Part shown: positions 35,553-43,323 of the stretch, one piece after another
Layout: each line of letters begins with the position of its first letter
How positions within the stretch are numbered: position 1 is the first letter of the stretch
Assembly: GCF_000771405.1 (NCBI RefSeq)
Contig: NZ_JDUI01000002.1
Span: 62,001-126,000 of the forward strand
Length of the DNA stretch: 64,000 bases
Reading direction: 5' to 3'
Source of the DNA: Bifidobacterium pullorum DSM 20433
Lineage (GTDB): Bacteria > Actinomycetota > Actinomycetes > Actinomycetales > Bifidobacteriaceae
Program-made: the position numbers and the translations under genes
Notes under the pieces: model-generated
Told to the model about the DNA's origin: nothing
Seen by the model: only the letters and a program-made list of their open reading frames with translations
Database searches by the model: none

Positions 35553-36344
35553 TTATTGCTTGGTGTAGAAATCGATGGCGTCGCCGATCGTGCCGGAGAA
35601 CACGGCATGTCCGCGCTGGATGACGATGCCGTTCTGACAGAATTCCTTCGCCATGTTCGTGGAATGTGTGACGAACAATACAGTCACATCCTCCTTGGCC
35701 ATGATGTCGCGCACCTTATTCCGGCATTTCTTCGAGAACTTGCGGTCGCCCACCGACAGGGCCTCGTCCACCACCAGAATGTCGGGACGGATCGACGAGG
35801 CGAATGCGAAGCCCAAACGGGCCTTCATACCGCTGGAGTAAGTGCGTAGCGGCTGGTCGATGTATCGGCCAAGCTCGGAGAACTCCACAATCTCGGGAAT
35901 CAGTTCCTCCGATTCCTCCTTGGACAACCCCCAGAGTTGGCAGCGCATCTGGATGTTCTCCATGCCGGAAAGTTTGGCATCGAATCCGGCGGACAGTTCC
36001 AGCAGCGCCGAGACACGACCATGCACCTCCACGGATCCGGACGTCGGAAAGCACACACCGGTGATCATCTTCAACGCCGTGGACTTGCCCGCACCGTTGT
36101 CTCCCAGCAATGCCAACGATTCACCACGCCGGCAGATGAAGCTCAGATCATCGTTGGCGTTGATGGTGTCGTATTTCACGCGCCTCGAGAACGTGGCGAG
36201 CAGCCGCTGCCGATCGTTCTTGAACAGCTTGTACGTCTTGCGCACATGGTCGAATCTGATGGCGATGGGGTTCGAGACATCCTCGTCACGGATCACCGTG
36301 GCTTCGCCCAGTCTGGTGACCGTGGAAACAGCCTTAGATGACAT
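35553..36344 (-). CDS. Polysaccharide/teichoic-acid ABC exporter ATPase (TagH/Wzt type)
   Basis: 263 residues. Walker A LLGDNGAGKSTALKMI, signature YSSGMKARLGFAFA, Walker B ILVVDEALSVGD and H-loop FVTHST. The signature YSSGM and the DEALSVGD Walker B are diagnostic for exporters of O-antigen, teichoic acid or capsule. It lacks a C-terminal carbohydrate-binding domain, so export is probably not coupled to recognition of a capped end. It overlaps the permease gene by 11 bases. Low-GC sequence (35431-35552) flanks it downstream, where the cluster ends. Confidence 0.94.
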   Translation of the reverse strand: MSSKAVSTVTRLGEATVIRDEDVSNPIAIRFDHVRKTYKLFKNDRQRLLATFSRRVKYDTINANDDLSFICRRGESLALLGDNGAGKSTALKMITGVCFPTSGSVEVHGRVSALLELSAGFDAKLSGMENIQMRCQLWGLSKEESEELIPEIVEFSELGRYIDQPLRTYSSGMKARLGFAFASSIRPDILVVDEALSVGDRKFSKKCRNKVRDIMAKEDVTVLFVTHSTNMAKEFCQNGIVIQRGHAVFSGTIGDAIDFYTKQ

Positions 36345-37140
36345 CCGGAACCTCCGTGTACAGACGACGGTAATTGTGCAGGGCCAGGATGATCACCACA
36401 AGCAGGACGGCCAGGAACGGCAGGAACCGCTTGGGCTGCATCCAGAACCATTGGTCGTTGACGAAGCAGTCGCGCACCGATTCCACGCACCACGACACCG
36501 GGTTGAACGCCATGATGATCCGGCCGATGCGCGGCAACGCGTCCAGAGGGAACAGAATGCCCGAAATCCAGAAGAACGGGGTACTCAGTGTTTTCAGCAG
36601 GTTGCCGAAATCCTTGGAGATCGCGCTCAACGGCGACAGCATGACCGACCATGCCAGCCAGAACACGAACATCAGCGCCATCACCAACGGCAGCTGAATC
36701 AGATAGACGCTCAACGGTACACCCGTCAACAGACACGCGAGGATGGTGAACACCATCATGCCGCCGAACACCATCAGCAACGACAACGTGTAGAACGTCG
36801 AAATCAGCGACAGCGGGAATTTTAGCCGGTTCACCAGATACGGGTACTTATGGTAGATATCGCTGCCGGTAGTGATCATATCCGACATGAAGAACCAGGG
36901 GAACACGCCCGTGGCGAGCCACAGGATGAAAGGCTTGCCGTTGATATCCGACGCGCTGCGCAACCCGAACGACAGCGTGAACCAGTACACCAGAATGTAT
37001 ACGGCAGGCTTGGCGAACAGCCACACCTTGCCGAGCGCGGCACCGCGATAGGTACGGACCAGGTCGATCTTCGCCAGCCCCCACACCTGTCTGCGCCACC
37101 GCCAGTTCTCGCTGACGATATGTTTCAGAGTCTCGAACAC
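36334..37140 (-). CDS. ABC-2 permease for glycopolymer export (TagG/Wzm type)
   Basis: 268 residues with six hydrophobic helices. Family features include LVRTYRGAALGKVWLFAKPAVYILVYWF (amphipathic interface helix and TM1, quoted in part) and the typical SPLSAISKDFGNLLKTLSTPFFWISGILFP region. It pairs with the ATPase to flip a completed lipid-linked polymer across the membrane. It lies 52 bp downstream of the SDR gene. Confidence 0.93.
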   Translation of the reverse strand: MFETLKHIVSENWRWRRQVWGLAKIDLVRTYRGAALGKVWLFAKPAVYILVYWFTLSFGLRSASDINGKPFILWLATGVFPWFFMSDMITTGSDIYHKYPYLVNRLKFPLSLISTFYTLSLLMVFGGMMVFTILACLLTGVPLSVYLIQLPLVMALMFVFWLAWSVMLSPLSAISKDFGNLLKTLSTPFFWISGILFPLDALPRIGRIIMAFNPVSWCVESVRDCFVNDQWFWMQPKRFLPFLAVLLVVIILALHNYRRLYTEVPDVI

Positions 37141-37192
37141 GTCTTAATCCTCCCGGCGCGTCATCCACGCCACCACGATGCAATCCAGCATC

Positions 37193-38236
37193 CTATCCCA
37201 AATACGCGATCAGACGGCGGTACATCTCCTCCAGACCAACCTGCGGGGTCCAGCCCAATCCCTCCAGCCGGGAGGTGTCCAGCGGCAGATGATGCTCAGG
37301 CGGGTAGGGGGCGTTCGGGTCCACGTCGATGACGAGGTGGGCCCGTCCATCCGAGAAACGCGAGAGCACCATGTCGGCCATCTGCCTGATGGAGGAATAG
37401 GTTTCGGGATTCGCCACGTTATACGAAAGGCCGTCCTGTCCGTTAAGCAGCACCGTCAGGATGGCGGAGACGGCGTCGGACGTGTATACGTACATGCGAG
37501 TGCTTTCGCCCGTCGTCTTCATCACGAAATCGGTGCCATCCATGGCGCTGCGGGCCAACTGCGCGAATAGCCTGGTATCGGTCATGGGGATGCCGGGGCC
37601 GAAGGTCTGCGCCAGACGGACGGTCTTCACCGGCACGCCGTATTCCGACTGGTAGCCGACGCACAGGTTCTCGGCGGCGCGCTTGCCTTCCGAATAGCAG
37701 CTGCGGACGGAGCAGGGGTCCACGTATCCGACGTTCGCCTCGGTCAGCCTATGGTCCAGCCCGCACTCGGCATTGCCCATGCCGTACACCTCCATGCTGG
37801 ACACGTAGACGAACGAACGCACACGGCGGGCGCGGGCGTACTCAAGCATGGAACGGGTTCCATACACGATTGCGTCAAAGGTCTCGACGGGATGTTCCAT
37901 GAAGAATTTCGAAGCGGTCGGGCACGCGGTATGAATGACATAGTCGGCGGGGATGTCCGAATCAGGCATATCGTGCAACTGCACGGCGTGCACCTGCAAT
38001 CCGTCCTCGTGCGAATACGAGCCGAGCATGGCCTTCGCCTTGTCGGCATCGCGGACAAGGGCGTGCACGGTGATATCGGCTTGTTCCGCGCGGTTGCGTT
38101 CCAACAGGGTGCGGACACACAGCGAGCCGATGAGTCCCGTGGCACCGGTGACCACCACATGGGAGCCATTCAGGGCCTCCCAATCGAGGTCGAGGTCACG
38201 GGCGAGCGACGCGTACTCCGAAGCAAGGTCAAACAT
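37193..38236 (-). CDS. Extended SDR (NAD-dependent epimerase/dehydratase), glycopolymer cluster
   Basis: 347 residues. The nucleotide motif is VVVTGATGLIGSLC, the Ser/Tyr/Lys set is YVSSMEVYG and CYSEGKRAAENL (Tyr-x3-Lys type), and the C-terminal half follows the extended-SDR pattern (PPEHHLPLDTSRLEGLGWTPQ near the end). It lies 31 bp downstream of the cytidylyltransferase. In classic ribitol teichoic acid pathways that partner is TarJ, a zinc-dependent medium-chain reductase; here it is an extended SDR. It may make the polyol-phosphate or modify the CDP-activated unit. The ATG at 38236 has AGAGAGGAT upstream; a longer frame was rejected. Confidence 0.88.
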   Translation of the reverse strand: MFDLASEYASLARDLDLDWEALNGSHVVVTGATGLIGSLCVRTLLERNRAEQADITVHALVRDADKAKAMLGSYSHEDGLQVHAVQLHDMPDSDIPADYVIHTACPTASKFFMEHPVETFDAIVYGTRSMLEYARARRVRSFVYVSSMEVYGMGNAECGLDHRLTEANVGYVDPCSVRSCYSEGKRAAENLCVGYQSEYGVPVKTVRLAQTFGPGIPMTDTRLFAQLARSAMDGTDFVMKTTGESTRMYVYTSDAVSAILTVLLNGQDGLSYNVANPETYSSIRQMADMVLSRFSDGRAHLVIDVDPNAPYPPEHHLPLDTSRLEGLGWTPQVGLEEMYRRLIAYLG

Positions 38237-38267
38237 TGCGAATCCTCTCTTGTGACTTTCCGATTCG

Positions 38268-38984
38268 TCAGAATCCGAAGAACTGGGAGTCTTCCTGCTC
38301 ATCCATGATGGCACGCATGATGTAGTAGTCGGAAGGCGTGGTGATCTTGATGTTCGCCGACGAGCCTTCGACCTCATACAGCGTATGGCCGTAGTGCGCC
38401 ATCAGCGAAGCGGAGTCGATGAACTCGGTCAGGCCCTCGTCCAAGGCGCGCTCATGAGCCTCGCGAAGCTCCCCCAACCGGAAGCATTGCGGCGCTCGGG
38501 CCAGCTGACAGCGCTTGCGGTCGATGATGTTGTCGATGACCCCGCCAGTGCTCTGCACGATGGTTTCGATTGCGGGAACGACGGTGACGGCACTGCCACG
38601 TTCCTCCACGCAGTCAATGCAATCCGAGATGGTTCGGCTATCAACCAGCGGGCGGACGCCGTCATGGACCAATACGACAGAATCGGAGGGGAACAGCCGA
38701 GCCGCCTCGTATACACCATTGCGGATGGATGCCTGCCCCGAATCCCCTCCGGGGACGATGGATGCGATCTTGGTCAGTCCGTACTTGTTGATGTACCGTT
38801 TCAACTCATCGATCCAATCGCTCAGGCACACGACGACGATGGCATCCACATCGGGATGCTGCTCGAAGCGCTCGAGGGTATAGATGATGATGGGACGACC
38901 GTGGAGCATCAGGAACTGCTTGGGCTTGGATTTGGAATTCATCCGTTGGCCAGTTCCGCCAGCGAAAACCACCGCGATGTTCAT
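38268..38984 (-). CDS. IspD/TarI-like CDP-alditol cytidylyltransferase
   Basis: 238 residues. The nucleotide-binding N-terminus AVVFAGGTGQRMNSKSKPKQFL matches the IspD/TarI superfamily (with Phe for the usual Leu), with VLVHDGVRPLVD and ITTPSDYYIM also conserved. The enzyme joins CTP and a polyol phosphate (ribitol-5-phosphate in TarI) to give a CDP-polyol. Context decides for TarI-like over isoprenoid IspD: it lies with two glycerophosphotransferase-family genes, an exporter and an SDR. The exact polyol is unknown. A 16-bp direct repeat lies upstream. Confidence 0.85.
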   Translation of the reverse strand: MNIAVVFAGGTGQRMNSKSKPKQFLMLHGRPIIIYTLERFEQHPDVDAIVVVCLSDWIDELKRYINKYGLTKIASIVPGGDSGQASIRNGVYEAARLFPSDSVVLVHDGVRPLVDSRTISDCIDCVEERGSAVTVVPAIETIVQSTGGVIDNIIDRKRCQLARAPQCFRLGELREAHERALDEGLTEFIDSASLMAHYGHTLYEVEGSSANIKITTPSDYYIMRAIMDEQEDSQFFGF

Positions 38985-39054
38985 GCTCCTCCGTTCGCGC
39001 CGTCGTACACCTTACGTAATCGCAAATAACCAACAGTAGTTTACGCACAATTCA

Positions 39055-39092
39055 CACAACGTTCAACTTGAATTCGCACAACGTTCAACTTG
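39055..39092 (-). repeat. 16-bp direct repeat upstream of the cytidylyltransferase gene
   Basis: CACAACGTTCAACTTG occurs at 39055-39070 and again at 39077-39092, spaced 22 bp (two helical turns), 70-108 bp before the cytidylyltransferase ATG. Each copy contains the palindrome AACGTT. This is a candidate operator. Confidence 0.6.
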
Positions 39093-39112
39093 CACGCTGA
39101 ACACACACATCA

Positions 39113-39129
39113 GGAGTCGTCAAGACTCC
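39113..39129 (-). terminator. Hairpin after the acyltransferase gene
   Basis: GGAGTC (39113-39118) and GACTCC (39124-39129) with a 5-nt loop form a hairpin right after the acyltransferase stop, followed on the minus strand by GATGTGTGTGTTC, a weak U-run. Confidence 0.45.
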
Positions 39130-39131
39130 CG

Positions 39132-40226
39132 CTACCGAACGTTACGTCCGATGTTTTTCGGCCAACGAATGACAAACGGGAACAGTTTCGTAAAAAACAC
39201 AGTGGGCAAAAGCAAGAACCAATAAAGTAATACGGCAGCAAGCGCAGCGAACAACGTACGATGTTCGACAACCGGGAAGTAGTGCTGCACCAAGCGAAGA
39301 ATGTTAACGTGGAACATCAGAAACACAACGGTGTTCCTTCCGATATACGTCAGGATTCCACCGTGAGAGATGTGACGCAGGACTATGATGAGCGCAAGGC
39401 TGAAGCCTAACGCGGATCCAATTGCGAGCAGGATGTTTCCATACTTGTAATTGGAATAATCGCAAGTTCCATTGATGTAGGCGCAGAGGAATGCGGCTAC
39501 AGCACATGCCGCAGCCAACGGCAATCTGCCCCACCTTTTCTCCCAATCATCGAGCATAGTCATCTGCTGACGCAGAACAAATCCTATAAACACGTAGAAC
39601 TGGCACACACAGGCAGCCTCAAAATGCCACGGAGTTCCAAGTGCGCTACCGCTGTCGACAGTGGCCAGCATGCCAAGCACAAGAACTGCTATGCTTAGTT
39701 CCCCCCGACGCAGCCAATCATCCGTCATCCGGCAAATCACGGCTACCAGACAATCAGCAACGAACAGTGACAGCATGAACCAACCCGCGTTGGCTATTCC
39801 GCGAATCACTGAGGCATTGGAGTAAACGGTACCGACAAGTATGCTGAGTACGCTATCCGGCTGTACAGCGCCAACATGGCGTTCGAGTAGCCATATCGGG
39901 AACACGCAAGCGGACAGGGTCAGATACGGATATATCAAACCTTGCGCCTTATGCTTTGCGAAATGTGAAAAGCTCTGTTCCGTGTGGGGATTGAATGTCA
40001 ACCCGGAAATGATGAAAAACAACGGCATGTGAAAGGAATAAATCGTCTTCAACACAATCGACGCGAACACAGGATTGGGATCCTGCGAGCTTACTACACC
40101 TTGAACGCAGTGCCCCAAGACAACGGTGAACATACCAATTGCCTTAAGGACATCAATCCATTCAATCCGCCTATTCCCCACCAACAAACGACCGCCTTCT
40201 ATACGATATTGAGGACAATCAGCCAC
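39132..40226 (-). CDS. Acyltransferase-3 (OafA-like) membrane protein
   Basis: 364 residues with about ten hydrophobic helices. Seen: WIDVLKAIGMFTVVLGHCVQG (the conserved His of the family in LGHC), YSFHMPLFFIISGLTF, and the closing FLMFHVNILRLV. Such proteins acetylate or otherwise acylate sugars or polyols of exported glycans. It is noticeably lower in GC than its neighbours, suggesting recent acquisition. A GTG start at 40226 overlaps the TAG stop of the upstream polymerase by one base, so it is co-translated with it. The likely substrate is the cluster's own polymer. Confidence 0.86.
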   Translation of the reverse strand: MADCPQYRIEGGRLLVGNRRIEWIDVLKAIGMFTVVLGHCVQGVVSSQDPNPVFASIVLKTIYSFHMPLFFIISGLTFNPHTEQSFSHFAKHKAQGLIYPYLTLSACVFPIWLLERHVGAVQPDSVLSILVGTVYSNASVIRGIANAGWFMLSLFVADCLVAVICRMTDDWLRRGELSIAVLVLGMLATVDSGSALGTPWHFEAACVCQFYVFIGFVLRQQMTMLDDWEKRWGRLPLAAACAVAAFLCAYINGTCDYSNYKYGNILLAIGSALGFSLALIIVLRHISHGGILTYIGRNTVVFLMFHVNILRLVQHYFPVVEHRTLFAALAAVLLYWFLLLPTVFFTKLFPFVIRWPKNIGRNVR

Positions 40227-41998
40227 TACTCTTCGCGCAGATTGGGGCCCATACGCACACCGGGAACATCCTTGCCGTAGATGATGGTGTCGATGGCTCG
40301 ATCGCTCGCCAAACCGCTGCGCTCGATGGCACGGTCAATCGACGAGGGATGCGGGGTGACGGCCTCATATCGGCTGTGTTCCAGCACGTCCACGAATTCG
40401 TCGAAATCGTTGCATATCGCACCGGGGGCAAGCTCGTCGACCGAACGCTGCACTCCACGAATCAACGAATACGCGGTCTTGTCCGGCACGAAGAACACCA
40501 CCGGCTTCTTCAGCAGCAGGTAATCGTAGAAGCACGACGAGTAATCCGTGACCAACACATCCGCAATGAAGAACAGCTTGTTGAGGCTTTCGTCCGACAG
40601 ATCAAAGATGCGATCACCGTACTCCTCGGGGATATTCGGGCGCCGCTTGATGAAATGATGCATTTCGAAGACGAAATACGAATTCGTCTTCACACACATC
40701 TCATACAGCCGATCCATATCGATCACATCGTACGGATAGTGGGCGGTACGCTGACCCGTGCCGCGGAACGTCGGGGCGAACACAATCACGCGCCCCTGCT
40801 CCGCCCACGGATACCGTTCCACCATCTCCAACCGCGAGGCCTTGCCGGTCTCCTCATCGAGGAAATGGTCCAGCCTGGGCATACCGGTGGCCAACAGCGC
40901 CTCCTCCTCGATGCCGAACACCTCGGAATAGATCGTGCGCAGATACCGGTTTCCGATCAGCGCATACGTGTATCGACGATGCGCGGAATTATACGGATCG
41001 GGCGAACCCTTCAGGCCGAAGCGGGCATAGCCGACCGATTTGAAACCGACTCCCGCATGCCAGATCTGGGTGAGCACCACATCATCGCCGGGATCGATGA
41101 AGTTGAACACCGGCGTGTAGTCATCAATGAAGATGTACTTGCTCCGCGCGATGGCGAACAGATCGCGCAACCATGGCAGAACCCGCTGCTTTCCGGAAAA
41201 AACGTTGCGGAAACGGCACTGGATGTCGAATTCATGCTGCATGCCGCGCTCATACATGCGCTGACGCAAAGCCGCCATGTTCTCGGTCGGCTCGTCGCCG
41301 TTTTCCTTGAAGAACAGGATGCGGTCCTGTTTGCGAGGCACGACCCGAGTCATCATCGAGTACACCGCGGCGAAGATGTCCTTCTCGCGCTGCCGCTTGC
41401 TGCCAACACGGCGACGGGGGGTCTTGTTCCTCATATAGAACAACATGTCCAGAACCAGATAGATCCGGCCTTCGACGTTCGTCTTCGGCACGAACACGCC
41501 CGCATACGCGTAATGGTTCTTGCCGTACCGGAACACACGGTCCAGATTATCGAGACGTTCCAGCACCGACGAATCATAGACGATGTCATGCGTGTCGTAC
41601 GGGTGCGCCGCGATACGACTCAGACCGAACTCCCTGATGTTTTCCGAGACCGCAGTCTCGTCATCCCTCAGGGCCGCCGGAAGCTTTCGCCGCGCATCAT
41701 GCTCGATACGCGTAATCAGGTGAGGCTTGGCCGCCAGCAACGTATCCAAATCCACCAACAGATCGTCGTCGATCTTCGTGCAGAGAATCCACTCGCCCTT
41801 GGGCAGAACCTCGCGGCCTCCGCCCAGCACCAGATTCACCTGAGCCAGATAACGGCCCTCGGCCATGGGAATGGTTTGGAAAGGAACGAACCGCTTTGAC
41901 TTCACACGGTACAGATAAAGACGGTCATCAGTATCACTGCTGTATTCCACCTGCAGATAACTGGCCTTCCACCGGATGTCATGAATGGTGACCGACAC
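40226..41998 (-). CDS. CDP-glycerol glycerophosphotransferase family polymerase (TagF-like)
   Basis: 590 residues. The C-terminal ~380 residues form the GT-B fold of the family: IWHAGVGFKSVGYARFG, ATGMPRLDHFLDEE, FAPTFRGTGQ, and FFIADVLVTDYSSCFYDYLLLKKPVVFF (quoted in parts). The last carries the conserved T/S-D-Y-S-S motif that binds the CDP unit. The N-terminal ~200 residues form a beta-rich accessory part. It transfers polyol phosphate repeatedly from CDP-polyol to a lipid-linked primer, building the polymer. It stands at the head of a minus-strand operon with the acyltransferase and faces a second family member on the plus strand. Confidence 0.9.
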   Translation of the reverse strand: MSVTIHDIRWKASYLQVEYSSDTDDRLYLYRVKSKRFVPFQTIPMAEGRYLAQVNLVLGGGREVLPKGEWILCTKIDDDLLVDLDTLLAAKPHLITRIEHDARRKLPAALRDDETAVSENIREFGLSRIAAHPYDTHDIVYDSSVLERLDNLDRVFRYGKNHYAYAGVFVPKTNVEGRIYLVLDMLFYMRNKTPRRRVGSKRQREKDIFAAVYSMMTRVVPRKQDRILFFKENGDEPTENMAALRQRMYERGMQHEFDIQCRFRNVFSGKQRVLPWLRDLFAIARSKYIFIDDYTPVFNFIDPGDDVVLTQIWHAGVGFKSVGYARFGLKGSPDPYNSAHRRYTYALIGNRYLRTIYSEVFGIEEEALLATGMPRLDHFLDEETGKASRLEMVERYPWAEQGRVIVFAPTFRGTGQRTAHYPYDVIDMDRLYEMCVKTNSYFVFEMHHFIKRRPNIPEEYGDRIFDLSDESLNKLFFIADVLVTDYSSCFYDYLLLKKPVVFFVPDKTAYSLIRGVQRSVDELAPGAICNDFDEFVDVLEHSRYEAVTPHPSSIDRAIERSGLASDRAIDTIIYGKDVPGVRMGPNLREE

Positions 41999-42031
41999 AG
42001 ACTTCCCTTTCTTCCACTACGTAACTCATAG

Positions 42032-42058
42032 AGTATACTAACCCCAGAGATGTCTCAA
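42032..42058 (-). promoter_or_regulatory. Candidate divergent promoter between the two polymerase genes
   Basis: The palindrome AGTATACT (42032-42039) gives a TATACT -10 on both strands. On the minus strand TTGAGA (42058-42053) is a -35 with a short 15-nt spacer. The plus strand has no clear -35. A GTCTC-N7-GAGAC inverted repeat (42052-42068) overlaps and could be an operator. Confidence 0.35.
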
Positions 42059-42088
42059 AGCTCGAGACTGTAGCGAGAAAGAGAACCG

Positions 42089-43222
42089 ATGAAGCGTTGC
42101 GTCATCAGACTGGCACAGGCGTTGCTTCTCTTTCTCTATACCCTTTTCCGCCACCTGCCGCATCATCGCCGCATCGTCTGCTGCAGCCGGGAAAGCGACA
42201 CACCGTCCACCGACTTCATCCTCATAAGGGACTATGTAGCCCGAACCCACCCCGGATACGATGTGGTCATCATGTCCAAAACGCTGGATTCGCCCATCAC
42301 CTACGCGTTCCATATGCTCCGGCAGCTGTATTACATCGCCACCAGCGACGCCGTCGTCCTGGATACCTATGCGCCGACCATCAGTCTGCTCGCCGGTCAC
42401 ATCCGCGTTCCCGTCATCCAGATGTGGCATGCCCTCGGCAACATGAAACGATTCGGGTACACCGCGCTTCAGGATTCCGAAGGACGCGGATCGAACGCCG
42501 CCGCCCTGCTCAACATGCACCGGGGCTACACTTCCGTGCTCATCTCCTCCATGTCGTTCATCGACGACTATGCGGCGGGTTTCGGCATCGACAAATCACT
42601 CATCTACGAGGCACCGCTTCCGCGCACCGACCTCCTCGTTGACCCGCGGAACCGTTCCGTGCAGCGCGAACGTCTGCTCCGCAAATATCCGATGTTGGCA
42701 GGCAAACGCAACATCGTGTATTGCCCGACGTTCCGCAAACGTACGCCGTCCAACCAGAAAAAGGCCTGGTCGGATCTGGCGTCCGCCGTCGATTTCAGCC
42801 GGTACAACCTCATCCTCAAGGCGCATCCTTTGGATGACACTCGGTTCGATGATCCGCGGGTCATCCAGAACTACTCCGACAAAGACAACATGCTGTTCGC
42901 GGCCGACTACGTCATCAGCGATTATTCCACCGTCATCTATGAAGCGGGGCTCATCGGTGCCCCCGTTTTCCTCTACGGATACGACTGGGCCGAATATTCG
43001 TCACGCCGCAGCCTATACATCGATCTGGAACGAGACATCCCCACACTGTTTACCGACGACGCCCGAGCCATCATGCACGCCATCGAAAACGACGATTTCG
43101 ATGCCGACGCATATGCGGCCTTCATCGCACGCAACATCACGCTTCCGGAGCATGGAACCTGCACGGCCCGCGTCGTCGACCACATCTTCGATCTCATCCG
43201 CCGAAACCGCAGGACGAAATAG
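42089..43222 (+). CDS. CDP-glycerol glycerophosphotransferase family (TagB-like) protein
   Basis: 377 residues, shorter than the TagF-like partner and close to the TagB/primase size. An N-terminal hydrophobic segment (IRLAQALLLFLYTLFRHLP) suggests membrane association. The family motifs are VIQMWHALGNMKRFGYT, PRTDLLVD, YCPTFRKRTPS, LILKAHPLDD and YVISDYSTVIYEAGLIGAPVFLY, the last with the S-D-Y-S motif. It probably adds the first polyol phosphate(s) to the lipid-linked disaccharide. The ribosome site is AGAAAGAGA. It is divergent from the polymerase and is followed by the LCP gene in the same direction. Confidence 0.88.
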   Translation: MKRCVIRLAQALLLFLYTLFRHLPHHRRIVCCSRESDTPSTDFILIRDYVARTHPGYDVVIMSKTLDSPITYAFHMLRQLYYIATSDAVVLDTYAPTISLLAGHIRVPVIQMWHALGNMKRFGYTALQDSEGRGSNAAALLNMHRGYTSVLISSMSFIDDYAAGFGIDKSLIYEAPLPRTDLLVDPRNRSVQRERLLRKYPMLAGKRNIVYCPTFRKRTPSNQKKAWSDLASAVDFSRYNLILKAHPLDDTRFDDPRVIQNYSDKDNMLFAADYVISDYSTVIYEAGLIGAPVFLYGYDWAEYSSRRSLYIDLERDIPTLFTDDARAIMHAIENDDFDADAYAAFIARNITLPEHGTCTARVVDHIFDLIRRNRRTK

Positions 43223-43323
43223 CATTCGGACGCGGACGAGGAGGAACATTCGCTTCTGCTCAAACCCTCGGCGCTGTATTAGGATGAATTGATAAGACCC
43301 ACATCCTTCAGGAAGGCGGCATA

